Source of the DNA: Agarivorans sp. Toyoura001
GTDB taxonomy: Bacteria; Pseudomonadota; Gammaproteobacteria; Enterobacterales; Celerinatantimonadaceae
DNA: 64,000 nucleotides
Assembly (NCBI RefSeq): GCF_005405585.1
Contig: NZ_BJEQ01000021.1
Location: 1-64,000 of the forward strand
Direction of reading: 5' to 3'
Made by a program: the position numbers and the translations under genes. Of the stretch, positions 9,704 through 19,809 are shown piece by piece (positions within the stretch are counted from its first letter, which is position 1; the number at the start of each line of letters is the position of its first letter). The notes under the pieces are model-generated. The model did not search any database and was not told the origin of the DNA. It saw only the letters and a program-made list of their open reading frames with translations.

Positions 9704-9725
9704 CCTCGTTAATCGAGGTTTTTTT
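9704..9725 (+). terminator. Terminator of tRNA-Asp
   Basis: CCTCG (9704-9708) pairs with CGAGG (9714-9718), followed by a run of seven T. It is 15 bases after the tRNA. Confidence 0.85.
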
Positions 9726-9759
9726 GTGCCTGAAATTTACCAAGTAAACTCTGGTTTGG

Positions 9760-11286
9760 CTAATCTTGGTACTTATCTCTAATGGCTGCAAAACGTTCAA
9801 AGTTGTTGAGTAGTCCGTCTACCAGTTGTGGGTCAAACTGCACACCACGTTGCTGTTTTAAATACTCAATAATCTCTTCATCGTTCCAGGCATCTTTGTA
9901 GCAACGAATACTTCCCAGCGCATCAAATACATCGGCTATCGCAGTTAAACGGCCACTCAGTGGGATTTGCTCGCCTTGTAAGCCTCTTGGGTAACCCGTG
10001 CCGTCCCATTTCTCATGATGCGAACCAGCAATCTCTGAGGCGAGCTGCATGACTTCAATATTTGAGTCTTTCAACATGTTTTCGCCAATAGCGGCGTGGG
10101 TTTGCATGATTTCCCATTCATCAGGGCTGAGCTTACCGGGCTTATGCAAGATTGCATCGGGAATGGCAACTTTGCCTACATCGTGTAACGGTGAGGCAAG
10201 TTTTAGTTGTTCTACTCGCATAGCCGGCAAATTAAGTTGCTCGGCTAACAGCGCGGTGAACAAGGCGACTCGTCGTACGTGCATGCCAGACTCTTTTGAG
10301 CGGGTTTCTACTATTTCGCCTAAGCGATACAGCACTTCTTTTTGGTTGGTACTTATCACTTCATTGAGTCGAATGTTTTCCAGCGCTACTACAATGTTTT
10401 CACTGAGTAGATTAATGAAATGCTGGTCGGCTTGATTAAATGGTGTATTACGCGTGATGTAAAACAGTAAGTTGTAGGCACTGTTTTCACAATAAATCAC
10501 TAAGGCTTCATCGGTGAATACGTTTTGCTTGGTGCTAATGGCTTGGCTAAACATTTGCTGCTGAGCAAGGGGGAAATCTGATAATTGTTGGTGTTGTTGG
10601 CTCGGTCGCTGCTGACCTTGGTAGGCCAACAGTTGTAACTGTGTCGCTTTTACCTGATAAGCAAACTGTTCCACCTGATAAATGCAGCTGTCTTCAAGGT
10701 TAAGGATCACCGCTAGTTGTTCAAGAGCGCCTTCTACAAAGGTAAATAGAGCATTTTTCTCAAAGATCCCTCGTGACGCTTTAACAACTTTTTCTAAACC
10801 GATTTTGTGTTTTTCTAGGGCACAAATATCTCGATAAGAACGTAGGCTTGCTCTAATTAGAGTGCGCAGTTTTTGCGAGGTGAGCTCAGTTTTGTCTTTG
10901 TAATCATTAATGTCGTAGTTTTCTACCACTTCATCTTCGGGTGCCTGCCCAGGCTGGCCAGTGCGTAATACGATGCGCACACTTTGATTATTGAGAGTTT
11001 GCCTAATGTGTTTAACTAAACGTAAACCGGCATCGTCGGTTTCCATGACTACGTCGAGTAAGATCAACGCTATGTCGGGGTGAGTGGTAAGTAGCTGTTT
11101 GGCTTCTTGAGCTGAATTGGCGTGCAGGAATTGAATAGATTTGTTATCAAATGCAAACTGCGACAAGGTCATTGTCGTGATGTGATGAACTTCTGGCTCA
11201 TCATCAACCACTAAAAGCTTCCATTGCTCTTTTGATTGCGCTACCTCAGGGGCTGAGTCATCCAGTAAAAAGATGTCATCACTCAT
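9760..11286 (-). CDS. Response regulator with DUF3369 and HD-GYP c-di-GMP phosphodiesterase
   Basis: Predicted to hydrolyse cyclic di-GMP under control of phosphorylation. The 508 residues contain a receiver domain (acidic VVDDEP, phospho-acceptor Asp78 in LLDVVME), a GAF-like DUF3369 middle region, and an HD-GYP domain: HVRRVALFT, HDVGKVAIPDAILHKPGKL, HAAIGENML, SHHEKWDGTGYPRGLQGEQIPLSGR and ADVFDALGS. The HD pair and the GYP motif are intact, so activity is likely. No partner histidine kinase is adjacent. It lies between tRNA-Asp and fadE, a place where E. coli has no equivalent gene. The fadE terminator separates it from upstream transcription. Confidence 0.94.
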   Translation of the reverse strand: MSDDIFLLDDSAPEVAQSKEQWKLLVVDDEPEVHHITTMTLSQFAFDNKSIQFLHANSAQEAKQLLTTHPDIALILLDVVMETDDAGLRLVKHIRQTLNNQSVRIVLRTGQPGQAPEDEVVENYDINDYKDKTELTSQKLRTLIRASLRSYRDICALEKHKIGLEKVVKASRGIFEKNALFTFVEGALEQLAVILNLEDSCIYQVEQFAYQVKATQLQLLAYQGQQRPSQQHQQLSDFPLAQQQMFSQAISTKQNVFTDEALVIYCENSAYNLLFYITRNTPFNQADQHFINLLSENIVVALENIRLNEVISTNQKEVLYRLGEIVETRSKESGMHVRRVALFTALLAEQLNLPAMRVEQLKLASPLHDVGKVAIPDAILHKPGKLSPDEWEIMQTHAAIGENMLKDSNIEVMQLASEIAGSHHEKWDGTGYPRGLQGEQIPLSGRLTAIADVFDALGSIRCYKDAWNDEEIIEYLKQQRGVQFDPQLVDGLLNNFERFAAIRDKYQD

Positions 11287-11363
11287 TGCTGTACCGTGCC
11301 TATTTTTTCTTAGTTTAAAAGTATTTTAGACCCAAATTCAATGTGTTGTTTTTGTTTGTTATA

Positions 11364-11396
11364 AAAAAAGCGAGCTATGTCAGCTCGCTTTTTTAT
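11364..11396 (-). terminator. Terminator of fadE
   Basis: GCGAGCT (11370-11376) and AGCTCGC (11382-11388) form the stem, flanked by A and T runs on both sides, so it could work both ways. It stands 23 bases beyond the fadE stop on the minus strand. Confidence 0.9.
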
Positions 11397-11410
11397 TATT
11401 AATTGTTACT

Positions 11411-13882
11411 TTACGCAACCGATTCCAAATCACCTGTGTTGGTTTTATCTAGGTCAGGGCGGTTCGCCAGTTGCTGGTGGTCAAAATCGTCCACATTAAT
11501 TGCATTGAGGCGACCTTGTTCAGTGCGGCGCATTAATGCGGCTTCGTCGGCATTGATAACGCCTAGCTTAATGCCTTCTTCGGCGAGTTTATCTAACATA
11601 GTGAATGAACGCTTTTCGCCTAGTGCTTTACACACTTTGTCGTAGAGCGCCTCACAAGCCAATACATCTTCTAGGGTTTGTTCTAGCTCACCATATACGT
11701 TGCCGGCTACGCGGCTATCAAAACGCCCTTGGCCTACACGATTACGGGTTTCACTCGGTTGCTGCAAAATGCGCGCAAGTTTGTGATCAAGTTTGTCACT
11801 TGGCGCCCGCAATGGTTTGCCTAATGGGAACATGACTAAACGCATTGCTTTGCCAACCCACTTATTAGGGAAGTTTAGCAGTAGCTCATCTAAAGCTGTT
11901 TGTAATTGATAGAGTGAATCTTGCATAGCCCAGTGCAACAGATCTAAATCTTCAGCTTTACGGCCATCGTCAGCGAAGCGTTTTAAGGCTGCTGAACCTA
12001 AGTAAAGTTGGCTAAGCATATCGCCTAAACGGGCTGATACACGCTCTTTACGCTTGAGATTACCACCCAAGGTACCCATGGCTACGTCTGATAACAACGC
12101 TAAATTACTGCTAAAGCGTGTGAGCTGTTTGTAATAAACGGCGGTTTGGTCTGAATATGGTGCGCTAACCATAGTGTGGCTACTTAGGCCAAACCAAAAG
12201 CTACGTACAAAGTTGCTGGTGGCGAACCCTAGGTGGCTAAATAGCGCTTTGTCGAACTGTTTTAAACCTTGGTTGAAGTCTGGGTTAGAGGCTGCTTCCA
12301 TTTCATTTAGTACGTATGGGTGGCAGCGTATTGCGCCTTGACCATAAATAATCATGCTGCGAGTCAGAATGTTAGCGCCTTCCACTGTAATCGCGATTGG
12401 GGCGCCTTGATAAGAACGCGCCAAGAAGTTTTTAGGCCCTAAACAAATCCCTTTGCCGCCTACCACATCCATGGCGTCAATACTGGCGTGTTGGCCGCGA
12501 TGAGTGAGGTGGTATTTTACAATGGCGGTAATTACCGAGGGTTTCTCCCCCAAGTCAATCGCCGTTACGGTTAAATCTGAGGCTGCGCCCATTAAATATG
12601 CGTTACCAGCTAAGCGAGCAAGAGGCTCTTCAACCCCTTCCATTTTACCAATTGGTAATTTGAATTGGCGACGAATGCGAGCATAGGCACCAGTAGCCAA
12701 TGCTGCATTCTTAATACCGCCAGTAGCGCTAGACGGTAGGGTGATACCACGGCCTACCGATAAACATTCCACTAGCATACGCCAGCCTTGGCCAGCCATT
12801 TCTTTGCCACCAATAATGAAGTCGATAGGCACAAATAATTCGTTTGCACGGGTAGGACCATTCATAAAGGGTATGTTTAGCGGGAAGTGACGACGGCCCA
12901 CCTCTACACCGTCTATGTCTGTGGGAATGAGTGCACAGGTAATGCCTAATTCTTTTTGCTCGCCCAACAAAGCTTCTGGGTCTGACAGCTTAAACGCCAA
13001 ACCAAGAATGGTGGCGACAGGAGCCAGCGTTATGTAGCGTTTGTTCCAAGTGATACGCATCCCCAATACTTGCTCGCCTTGCCACTCACCCATACAAACA
13101 ACGCCAGCATCGGGAATTGAGCCGGCGTCTGAGCCTGCCTCAGGGCTGGTTAAGGCAAAACATGGGATCTCTTTACCTTCGGCCAAGCGGGGAAGATAGT
13201 GGTCTTGCTGTTCTTTAGTGCCATAGTGTTGCAGCAGTTCGCCGGGGCCTAATGAGTTAGGTACACCGACAGTGCTTGAAAGTACGGCTGAAATACTGGC
13301 CAATTTTTGTAGGACACAAGATTGTGCATAAGCCGAGAACTCTAAACCGCCATATTGCTTTTTAATAATCATGGCGAAGAATTTGTGCTCTTTTAAGAAA
13401 TCCCAGACTTCCTCTGGTAAGTCTGCCAACTCATGAGTGATTTCCCAATCATTGGTCATGGCACAGACTTGTTCAACCGGGCCATCTAAAAATGCTTGTT
13501 CTTCTGGACTTAAGCGCGGAGCAGGGTAGCTATGTAGTTTTTTCCAATCTGGTGCTCCGCGGAACAAGTCGCCTTCCCACCAAGTAGTGCCTGCATCAAT
13601 CGCTTCTTTTTCAGTTCGCGACATTTCGGGCATGATTTTTTTGAAGATCTTGAAAAGCGGTTTAGAAATTAGCTGCTGACGCAAAGGTTTGAAGTTAAGC
13701 CCACCCACAATCAGTAAATAGCCTAGCCAAAATAGCTCACTGAAAGGCGATATAACACTGTAGCCCAGCAGAGCTGCGGTTAGCACCAAGCTAAACGCTA
13801 GTAGTGAGGCTCTAAAATAGGCAAGTCCGCCCATCAATAAAATAATGCCAATAGCGGCAATTAAAGGTAAGTAACTTTGCAT
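11411..13882 (-). CDS. fadE: Acyl-CoA dehydrogenase FadE
   Basis: Catalyses the first oxidation of the beta-oxidation cycle, acyl-CoA to trans-2-enoyl-CoA, using FAD. The 823-residue length is close to the 814 of E. coli FadE, far larger than ordinary 380-residue acyl-CoA dehydrogenases. Two N-terminal hydrophobic segments (about 3-20, 28-60) are followed by the dehydrogenase core ([39 protein letters not shown]) and the long C-terminal DUF1974 region. ATG 13882 was chosen over the TTG directly before it, with GGGAG as ribosome site. A FadR-like palindrome lies 20 bases upstream. Divergent from gmhA, as in E. coli. Confidence 0.96.
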   Translation of the reverse strand: MQSYLPLIAAIGIILLMGGLAYFRASLLAFSLVLTAALLGYSVISPFSELFWLGYLLIVGGLNFKPLRQQLISKPLFKIFKKIMPEMSRTEKEAIDAGTTWWEGDLFRGAPDWKKLHSYPAPRLSPEEQAFLDGPVEQVCAMTNDWEITHELADLPEEVWDFLKEHKFFAMIIKKQYGGLEFSAYAQSCVLQKLASISAVLSSTVGVPNSLGPGELLQHYGTKEQQDHYLPRLAEGKEIPCFALTSPEAGSDAGSIPDAGVVCMGEWQGEQVLGMRITWNKRYITLAPVATILGLAFKLSDPEALLGEQKELGITCALIPTDIDGVEVGRRHFPLNIPFMNGPTRANELFVPIDFIIGGKEMAGQGWRMLVECLSVGRGITLPSSATGGIKNAALATGAYARIRRQFKLPIGKMEGVEEPLARLAGNAYLMGAASDLTVTAIDLGEKPSVITAIVKYHLTHRGQHASIDAMDVVGGKGICLGPKNFLARSYQGAPIAITVEGANILTRSMIIYGQGAIRCHPYVLNEMEAASNPDFNQGLKQFDKALFSHLGFATSNFVRSFWFGLSSHTMVSAPYSDQTAVYYKQLTRFSSNLALLSDVAMGTLGGNLKRKERVSARLGDMLSQLYLGSAALKRFADDGRKAEDLDLLHWAMQDSLYQLQTALDELLLNFPNKWVGKAMRLVMFPLGKPLRAPSDKLDHKLARILQQPSETRNRVGQGRFDSRVAGNVYGELEQTLEDVLACEALYDKVCKALGEKRSFTMLDKLAEEGIKLGVINADEAALMRRTEQGRLNAINVDDFDHQQLANRPDLDKTNTGDLESVA

Positions 13883-13902
13883 CAATATCTCCCTGACGTT
13901 GG

Positions 13903-13921
13903 TAAGAGGTCTGACCTCTTA
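13903..13921. promoter_or_regulatory. FadR-like operator in front of fadE
   Basis: TAAGAGGTCTGACCTCTTA is a perfect 19-bp palindrome around CTG. Its core GGTCTGACC matches the GGTCnGACC centre of the FadR consensus (about AACTGGTCNGACCAGTT), though the flanking CT/AG step differs. Its position just upstream of the fadE ribosome site fits repression of fatty acid degradation in the absence of acyl-CoA. The assignment is by motif resemblance only. Confidence 0.6.
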
Positions 13922-14100
13922 GGGTATTTGTAACGCATTGGTTAACAAAGTTCAAGCTATTCACAAATATTCAACATTTAGCTTAGCGTATTGTTTAGTT
14001 AACAAATTATTGTTTGAGCTTGATTTCAGCGCTGATCAACGGCAAAAAAAGCGTTATAGTGTGGGAATTAACACGCCTTGCCCCCTAAGGGATAACCTAG

Positions 14101-14676
14101 ATGAAAAAACTGATTGTTGAAGAGTTACAAGAAGCTGCCACGGTATTAAACGCATTTATTGCCGATGAAAAAAATATTGATGCTATTGAGCAAGCAGCCC
14201 GCATGCTGGCAGATAGTTTTAAACAGCAAGGTAAAGTGCTCGCGTGTGGTAACGGTGGCTCGCATTGTGATGCAATGCATTTTGCCGAAGAGCTTACTGG
14301 CCGCTACCGAGAAAACCGTCCGGCGTACCCTGCCATCGCTATCTCTGATCCAAGTCATTTGTCATGTGTGAGTAATGATTACGGTTACGAATTTGTATTT
14401 TCGCGCTATCTAGAAGGTTTAGGCCAACCTGGAGATGTACTATTTGGGATAAGCACCAGTGGTAACTCTGGCAATATTGTTAAAGCGATTGAAATGGCTA
14501 AAACAAAAGGCATGAAAGTTATTATTCTGTCAGGCAAAGACGGCGGAAAAATGGCTGGCCAAGCCGATGTAGAAATTCGCGTACCGCATTTTGGTTTTGC
14601 GGACCGAATTCAAGAGATTCACATTAAAGTGATTCATATTCTGATCCAGTTAATTGAAAAGTATATGGCTGAGTAG
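14101..14676 (+). CDS. gmhA: Sedoheptulose-7-phosphate isomerase
   Basis: Converts sedoheptulose 7-phosphate to D-glycero-D-manno-heptose 7-phosphate, the first committed step for the LPS inner-core heptose. At 191 residues it is the usual length. SIS-domain motifs are visible: [51 protein letters not shown] and the active-site end [11 protein letters not shown]. The ATG at 14101 has AAGGGA upstream. Also called lpcA; fadE-lpcA-yafJ is the E. coli order. Confidence 0.97.
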   Translation: MKKLIVEELQEAATVLNAFIADEKNIDAIEQAARMLADSFKQQGKVLACGNGGSHCDAMHFAEELTGRYRENRPAYPAIAISDPSHLSCVSNDYGYEFVFSRYLEGLGQPGDVLFGISTSGNSGNIVKAIEMAKTKGMKVIILSGKDGGKMAGQADVEIRVPHFGFADRIQEIHIKVIHILIQLIEKYMAE

Positions 14677-14714
14677 GCAATTGTCCTTAAAGAATTTAAC
14701 AAGCGAGTTGCAGT

Positions 14715-15479
14715 ATGTGTGAGTTACTAGGAATGAGTGCAAACGTTCCTACCGATATTTGTTTTTCTTTTACTGGTTTAGTACAACGTGGTGGAGTGAC
14801 AGGCCCACATGTTGACGGCTGGGGTATTACTTTTTACGAGGGCAAAGGCTGTCGCAGTTTTAAAGATCCTGCACCGAGTTGCCAATCTAAAGTTGCCGAG
14901 TTGGTACAAGCTTTTCCCATTAAAAGCCAAGCGGTTATCGGTCATATTCGCCAAGCCAACCGTGGCTGTGTATCGCTGGAAAATACTCATCCTTTTACGC
15001 GAGAGCTTTGGGGACAGAATTGGACTTATGCGCACAATGGCCAGCTGAAAGGGTATAAGCAACTTGATACCGGCTTCTATCGTCCGGTGGGTGATACCGA
15101 CAGTGAGCGCGCTTTTTGTTGGCTATTAGAGCAATTACGGATTAAGTACCCACGTAAGCCAGCCAATATGGCTGCAATGTTTAAGTTTGTGGCAAGTTTA
15201 GCTGACCAGTTACGCGAGAAAGGCGTATTTAATATGCTGTTAAGTAACGGTGAGTTTGTGATGGCGTATTGTTCAACAAATTTACACTGGATTACGCGAC
15301 GCGCACCTTTTGGTGAAGCCCAACTCGCAGATGCTGATGTCACTATCGACTTTTATAAAGAAACCACGCCCAATGACGTGGTGACGATGATCGCCACTCA
15401 ACCTTTAACCAATAACGAACAATGGCAAAAGATTACTAGCGGTTCTTATGTATTGTTTAAAGATGGGGAGCTGCAATAA
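14715..15479 (+). CDS. yafJ: Class II glutamine amidotransferase YafJ
   Basis: Ntn-hydrolase glutaminase-domain protein, 254 residues, with the nucleophile Cys2 exposed after Met removal (MCELLGMSA). Also visible are HVDGWGITFYEG, GHIRQANRG, NTHPFTREL with YAHNGQL, and GDTDSERAFCWLL, all class II glutaminase features. It has no synthase domain, so the ammonia acceptor is unknown; related eukaryotic/bacterial proteins act on gamma-glutamyl peptides. It follows gmhA by 38 bases and ends at a bidirectional terminator. Confidence 0.9.
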   Translation: MCELLGMSANVPTDICFSFTGLVQRGGVTGPHVDGWGITFYEGKGCRSFKDPAPSCQSKVAELVQAFPIKSQAVIGHIRQANRGCVSLENTHPFTRELWGQNWTYAHNGQLKGYKQLDTGFYRPVGDTDSERAFCWLLEQLRIKYPRKPANMAAMFKFVASLADQLREKGVFNMLLSNGEFVMAYCSTNLHWITRRAPFGEAQLADADVTIDFYKETTPNDVVTMIATQPLTNNEQWQKITSGSYVLFKDGELQ

Positions 15480-15480
15480 A

Positions 15481-15502
15481 AAAAGCGCCAATTGGCGCTT
15501 TT
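15481..15502. terminator. Bidirectional terminator between yafJ and purN
   Basis: GCGCCAATTGGCGC (15485-15498) is a perfect palindrome flanked by AAAA and TTTT, placed immediately after both convergent stop codons. Confidence 0.9.
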
Positions 15503-15503
15503 A

Positions 15504-16145
15504 TTAATTATCTGCGTAACCGCTGCTGGGTAACTGCTGGCCGTCGAGTTCGGCGTAATCACCTTGCATGACTAAGCGCTGCTCGATAAACCAATTTACC
15601 ACTAATGGATAAATAGCATGTTCTTGAACTTGCACTCTATCGGCTAGGTCATCTGCACTATCTTCTTCAAATACTGGCACTTTAGCTTGCAGTACTACCG
15701 GGCCGCCGTCTAACTCTGCTGTTACAAAGTGTACGCTACAACCGTGTTCTTGGTCTTTAGCATCAATGGCGCGCTGATGGGTATGTAAGCCTTGGTACTT
15801 AGGCAGTAATGAAGGGTGGATATTCAGCATTTTTCCGGCGAAACGCTCCACAAAATGTGGACTTAAAATACGCATAAAACCCGCCATTACAATTAAATCA
15901 GCTTGTTGCTGCTCAATGGCTTCGGCTAGAGCAATATCGTAGCTTTCGCGGTCACTATATTGTTTAGGGTTTACAACTACCGTGTTAATTGCTGCCTGCT
16001 TGGCACGCTCAAGACCAAACGCATCGGCCTTGTTGCTTATTACCGCAGAAATAGAGGCGTTAATACGCCCCTCTTTACAGGCATCAATAATGGCTTGCAG
16101 GTTAGTCCCTGAACCTGAAATTAATACAACAATGTTGCCAGCCAT
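15504..16145 (-). CDS. purN: Phosphoribosylglycinamide formyltransferase
   Basis: Transfers a formyl group from 10-formyl-tetrahydrofolate to GAR, step 3 of purine synthesis. The 213 residues show the phosphate loop ISGSGTNLQAII and the catalytic triad Asn108, His110 (NIHPSLLPKYQG) and Asp146 (AELDGGP). It is 8 bases downstream of purM and clearly in the same operon, as in E. coli. Confidence 0.97.
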   Translation of the reverse strand: MAGNIVVLISGSGTNLQAIIDACKEGRINASISAVISNKADAFGLERAKQAAINTVVVNPKQYSDRESYDIALAEAIEQQQADLIVMAGFMRILSPHFVERFAGKMLNIHPSLLPKYQGLHTHQRAIDAKDQEHGCSVHFVTAELDGGPVVLQAKVPVFEEDSADDLADRVQVQEHAIYPLVVNWFIEQRLVMQGDYAELDGQQLPSSGYADN

Positions 16146-16153
16146 TAGTTATC

Positions 16154-17194
16154 CTATTTAAATTCTACTTGGCCTTCACCTTCAGCAACATTTTCAATGT
16201 GGCCAATTTTCCATGCAGATTCGCCATGCTCAGCCAATAAGGCTAGTGCGGCTTCAACTTCTGCTTCTGGTAGGGCGATTACCATACCTACACCACAGTT
16301 AAAGGTGCGGTACATTTCTTCACGTGCAACGTTGCCGTTTTCTTGTAACCAATTGAACACTTCAGGCCACTGCCAGCTGTTTTCATCAACTACTGCTTTA
16401 GCACCTGCTGGCAATACGCGTGGTATGTTTTCCCAGAAACCGCCGCCAGTAATGTGTGATAAAGCGTGTACTTCACATTGCTTAAGCAAAGCCAGTACCG
16501 ATTTAACGTAAATCTTGGTAGGAGTTAATAGTGTTTCACCTAAGGTGCTGTCGCCTAATACTTGTTTAGGATCGGCATTTGATACCTCAAGGATTTTACG
16601 AATTAACGAGTAACCGTTTGAGTGCGGACCGCTAGACGCTAAAGCGATAAGTGCGTCACCCGCAGCGACTTTAGTACCATCTATAATGTCGGCTTTTTCT
16701 ACTACACCTACACAGAAACCTGCAATGTCGTAATCATCGCCGTGGTACATGCCTGGCATTTCAGCTGTTTCGCCACCAATTAAGGCGCAGCCAGATTGCT
16801 CACAACCTTGGCCAATACCTTTCACTACGTCTGCTGCGGTATCTACTTCTAGCTTACCGGTTGCGTAGTAATCAAGGAAAAATAACGGCTCTGCACCTTG
16901 TACAATAAGGTCGTTTACACACATTGCTACCAAGTCGATACCAACGGTGTCGTGTTTTTCCAAATCTAATGCAAGACGCAATTTAGTGCCTACACCGTCG
17001 GTGCCAGCTACCAATACAGGTTCTTTGTAACCAGTTGGCAATTGACAAAGTGCACCAAAGCCTCCTAATCCACCCATTACTTCAGGGCGCTGCGTACGTT
17101 TACTTACACTCTTAATACGTTCAACTAATGCATTACCAGCTTCGATATCAACGCCAGCATCTTTATAACTTAGAGGGGTGTTTTGTTTAGTCAC
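16154..17194 (-). CDS. purM: Phosphoribosylformylglycinamidine cyclo-ligase (AIR synthetase)
   Basis: ATP-dependent ring closure of FGAM to AIR, step 5 of purine synthesis. Recognised end to end by similarity to E. coli PurM ([82 protein letters not shown]). The start GTG at 17194 gives [16 protein letters not shown], aligning with the E. coli N-terminus and preceded by AAGG; a TTG at 17209 is the longer alternative. Divergent from upp across about 170 bases. No convincing PurR box was seen. Confidence 0.97.
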   Translation of the reverse strand: MTKQNTPLSYKDAGVDIEAGNALVERIKSVSKRTQRPEVMGGLGGFGALCQLPTGYKEPVLVAGTDGVGTKLRLALDLEKHDTVGIDLVAMCVNDLIVQGAEPLFFLDYYATGKLEVDTAADVVKGIGQGCEQSGCALIGGETAEMPGMYHGDDYDIAGFCVGVVEKADIIDGTKVAAGDALIALASSGPHSNGYSLIRKILEVSNADPKQVLGDSTLGETLLTPTKIYVKSVLALLKQCEVHALSHITGGGFWENIPRVLPAGAKAVVDENSWQWPEVFNWLQENGNVAREEMYRTFNCGVGMVIALPEAEVEAALALLAEHGESAWKIGHIENVAEGEGQVEFK

Positions 17195-17368
17195 GGGATT
17201 ACCTTGCAACGAACATGGAAAAAAAATTTCGCGATATTTTAGCAGTCTTAGCGTCGCTGGAACAGTATTAAACGATAACTAAGACATTTTGTTGATATTT
17301 GCTAACATATCCCCATTGAGCCTGATTTAAACTAGCGGCTCACAATTCGGTAATTCAAAGGAATAGAG

Positions 17369-17995
17369 ATGAAAGTTGTTGAAGTAAAACATCCCTTAGT
17401 GCGTCATAAAATTGGTCTAATGCGCGAAGCTGATATTAGCACTAAGCGTTTTCGTGAATTGGCTAGAGAAGTATCGGCTCTACTCACTTACGAAGCTACA
17501 GCAAACCTAGAGATAGAAGACGTAACCATTGCGGGTTGGAATGGCCCTGTAACGGTTGAGCAAATTAAAGGTAAAAAGGCTACGGTAGTGCCTATTTTGC
17601 GCGCCGGCCTTGGCATGATGGACGGTGTTCTGGAGCACATGCCTTCAGCTAAAACCAGTGTAGTAGGTATTTACCGTGATGAAGAAACACTTGAGCCTGT
17701 TCCTTACTTTCATAAACTTGTAGGCCAAATTGATGAGCGTTTAGCGATTGTGGTTGATCCTATGTTGGCCACTGGTGGCTCTATGATTGCCACCATTGAC
17801 CTATTGAAAGATCAAGGTTGTAAAGACATTGTGGTATTGGTTTTAGTAGCAGCACCAGAAGGTTTAAAAGCGTTAGAAGCTGCACACCCTGATTTGGTCT
17901 TGTATACTGCATCAATTGATGAAAAGCTAAACGAGCAAGGCTACATCCTTCCAGGATTAGGTGATGCTGGCGATAAAATCTTTGGTACCAAATAA
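17369..17995 (+). CDS. upp: Uracil phosphoribosyltransferase
   Basis: Salvage enzyme that makes UMP from uracil and PRPP. At 208 residues it is the E. coli length, with the PRPP-binding segment [19 protein letters not shown] (about residue 130) and the uracil-binding C-terminus [19 protein letters not shown] 17369 follows AAAGGAATAG. In E. coli upp is followed by uraA (uracil permease). Here uraA is absent from this position and a DUF2066 gene follows instead. Confidence 0.97.
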   Translation: MKVVEVKHPLVRHKIGLMREADISTKRFRELAREVSALLTYEATANLEIEDVTIAGWNGPVTVEQIKGKKATVVPILRAGLGMMDGVLEHMPSAKTSVVGIYRDEETLEPVPYFHKLVGQIDERLAIVVDPMLATGGSMIATIDLLKDQGCKDIVVLVLVAAPEGLKALEAAHPDLVLYTASIDEKLNEQGYILPGLGDAGDKIFGTK

Positions 17996-18037
17996 GGTCC
18001 CATCGTTTTATAGAAATTAAATCTCTAGGAGAGTGTA

Positions 18038-19033
18038 GTGATTAAAAAGTGGTTGTTAATACTGAGTTTGGCCTTTGTGTTTTTCCCTGTGAGTGCTGCG
18101 CAGCAAAGCGATTTGTACCGAATTGAAGCAAGCGCTACTGGTGATAACAAGCAAGATCAGCAACACGCTTTTGAATTGTTAATGCTGCGCTTAACTGGAG
18201 ATGCTAGTAGTAGCTCAAATGCTTTAGTGGCGAAAGCAAAGGGTAATATTAACCCTTATATACAACAGTTTTCTTTTGGCGACGACATTATTTCGGTGCT
18301 GTTTAACGAGAGCAAAGTTAATCAGTTATTGATGCAAGCTCAGCTGCGTTTGTGGGGTAAACAACGTCCAAACATTATTTTGTGGTATGCCAATGAGCAA
18401 AACTTTAATCGTGATTTACTGGCAGACAGCTCTCAGCAAGAGTGGCTGCAACAAAGTCGCCAACAAGCTCAGTTATTAGGTTTGCCTATTCGCTTACCTG
18501 TGATGGACTTAGAAGACAGCATGGCGGTTAACGTAAATGATGTATGGGGGGGCTTTGATGGCCCGCTGTACACCGCGAGTGAGCGCTACGCAACGCCATT
18601 AATATTAAGCTTTAGACAATATCCTCAAGGTCAAAGTTGGCAAATTCAATGGCGCTTACTTGACGGTACTAGCCAAGTGCAATTAGATAGTGGCCAAGTA
18701 CAGGCGTCGCTTGAGCAAGTAGGCGCTGAAGCAATGAGTGCAGTAAGCGCGAGTTTGGCTGCACGTTATGGCGTGGTGCTTGGTGAGGGTGAAGCTGAAG
18801 CAAGCTTAGTGAGTTTTGCAAATGTAACAAGTATCAACAAGTATGTTGAGCTAGAACGTTTCCTTAACCAGCAGCCTAGCGTAGCAAGCGTAACGCTGCA
18901 TCATGTTCAGCACGACATTTTTACTTTCGAAGTTCAGTTATTAAGCCCTTGGGAAGACTTACAGGCCTCTTTAGATATCGCGCCAAGGCTTCAGGCTGAT
19001 GAATTAAGAGTCAAGTACTACTACTTCCAATAG
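18038..19033 (+). CDS. DUF2066 periplasmic protein
   Basis: Exported protein of 331 residues, function unknown. The signal peptide is clear (KKWLLILSLAFVFFPVSAAQQ) and the N-terminal third resembles DUF2066 proteins that precede hda in Shewanella and Vibrio relatives (RIEASATGDNKQDQQHAFELLMLRLTGDASSS, then the GDDIISVLFNESKVNQLL strand). The start is GTG 18038 with AGGAG 8 bases upstream. It lies between upp and hda, on the same strand as both. Confidence 0.75.
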   Translation: MIKKWLLILSLAFVFFPVSAAQQSDLYRIEASATGDNKQDQQHAFELLMLRLTGDASSSSNALVAKAKGNINPYIQQFSFGDDIISVLFNESKVNQLLMQAQLRLWGKQRPNIILWYANEQNFNRDLLADSSQQEWLQQSRQQAQLLGLPIRLPVMDLEDSMAVNVNDVWGGFDGPLYTASERYATPLILSFRQYPQGQSWQIQWRLLDGTSQVQLDSGQVQASLEQVGAEAMSAVSASLAARYGVVLGEGEAEASLVSFANVTSINKYVELERFLNQQPSVASVTLHHVQHDIFTFEVQLLSPWEDLQASLDIAPRLQADELRVKYYYFQ

Positions 19034-19104
19034 CAAACATTTTTCATCTTAATAATGAGCTGGTACAATGCATCAAGTTTTTGTATCAGCTTTGATTTAA
19101 CACT

Positions 19105-19809
19105 TTGACATTTTCCCCGCAATTATCACTTCCTGTACATTTACCTGATGATGAAACCTTGGTGAGTTTTTACCCAGGGGATAATCAACAGTTATTAAGT
19201 GCACTGCGAAATCTTGCTTTAGATAAAGGCGAGAGGATGCTCTATTTGTGGGGCAGTGAAGGCTCGGGTAGAACTCATTTACTGCATGCTAGCTGTACCG
19301 AAATGGCAGATGTCGGCGCGGCGAGTGCGTACTTACCCTTAGATCTCCATGCGGCAATGTCTCCGCAAATGTTGGAAGGTTTAGAGAGCATGGCCTTAGT
19401 ATGCTTAGATAACATTGATGCGATTGTTGGTATTGATGCTTGGGAAGAAGCGATTTTTGATTTTTATAATCGTCGTAAAGAACTGGCTTCTACAACTCGT
19501 TTGATTGTTACCGCCAATGCGCCTGCGCCGCAGCTTTCCTTTGGTTTAGCCGATTTACAATCGCGTTTAAACTGGGGCGTTACCTACAAGTTACATGAGT
19601 TGGATGACGAGCAAAAATTGAGTGCCTTGCAGCTACGTGCTGAACTACGTGGGTTAAAAATGCCGTTAGAAGTGGCGCGCTTTTTATTAAAGCGTTTGTC
19701 GCGAGATATGCCTACATTATTAACCAAGCTTGATCTGCTCGATCAAGCGTCGATTACCGCACAGCGCAAACTTACCGTACCGTTTGTAAAAGAAATCCTC
19801 GAACTTTAA
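19105..19809 (+). CDS. hda: DnaA regulatory inactivator Hda
   Basis: AAA+ protein that, bound to the DNA-loaded sliding clamp, triggers ATP hydrolysis by DnaA and blocks re-initiation. The 234 residues begin with the clamp-binding motif QLSLPV, then a Walker A with Arg in place of the usual Lys (GSEGSGRTHLLHA), as in E. coli Hda, Walker B-like LVCLDNID, and end SITAQRKLTVPFVKEILEL, almost as in E. coli. The start is TTG at 19105 without an obvious ribosome site. E. coli hda uses CTG, so weak initiation seems to be a shared trait. It overlaps the convergent DUF2069 gene by 4 bases. Confidence 0.94.
   Translation: MTFSPQLSLPVHLPDDETLVSFYPGDNQQLLSALRNLALDKGERMLYLWGSEGSGRTHLLHASCTEMADVGAASAYLPLDLHAAMSPQMLEGLESMALVCLDNIDAIVGIDAWEEAIFDFYNRRKELASTTRLIVTANAPAPQLSFGLADLQSRLNWGVTYKLHELDDEQKLSALQLRAELRGLKMPLEVARFLLKRLSRDMPTLLTKLDLLDQASITAQRKLTVPFVKEILEL

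Noticed and set aside
17195-17368. PurR operator between purM and upp
   Set aside because: No sequence close to ACGCAAACGTTTGCGT was found in the gap.
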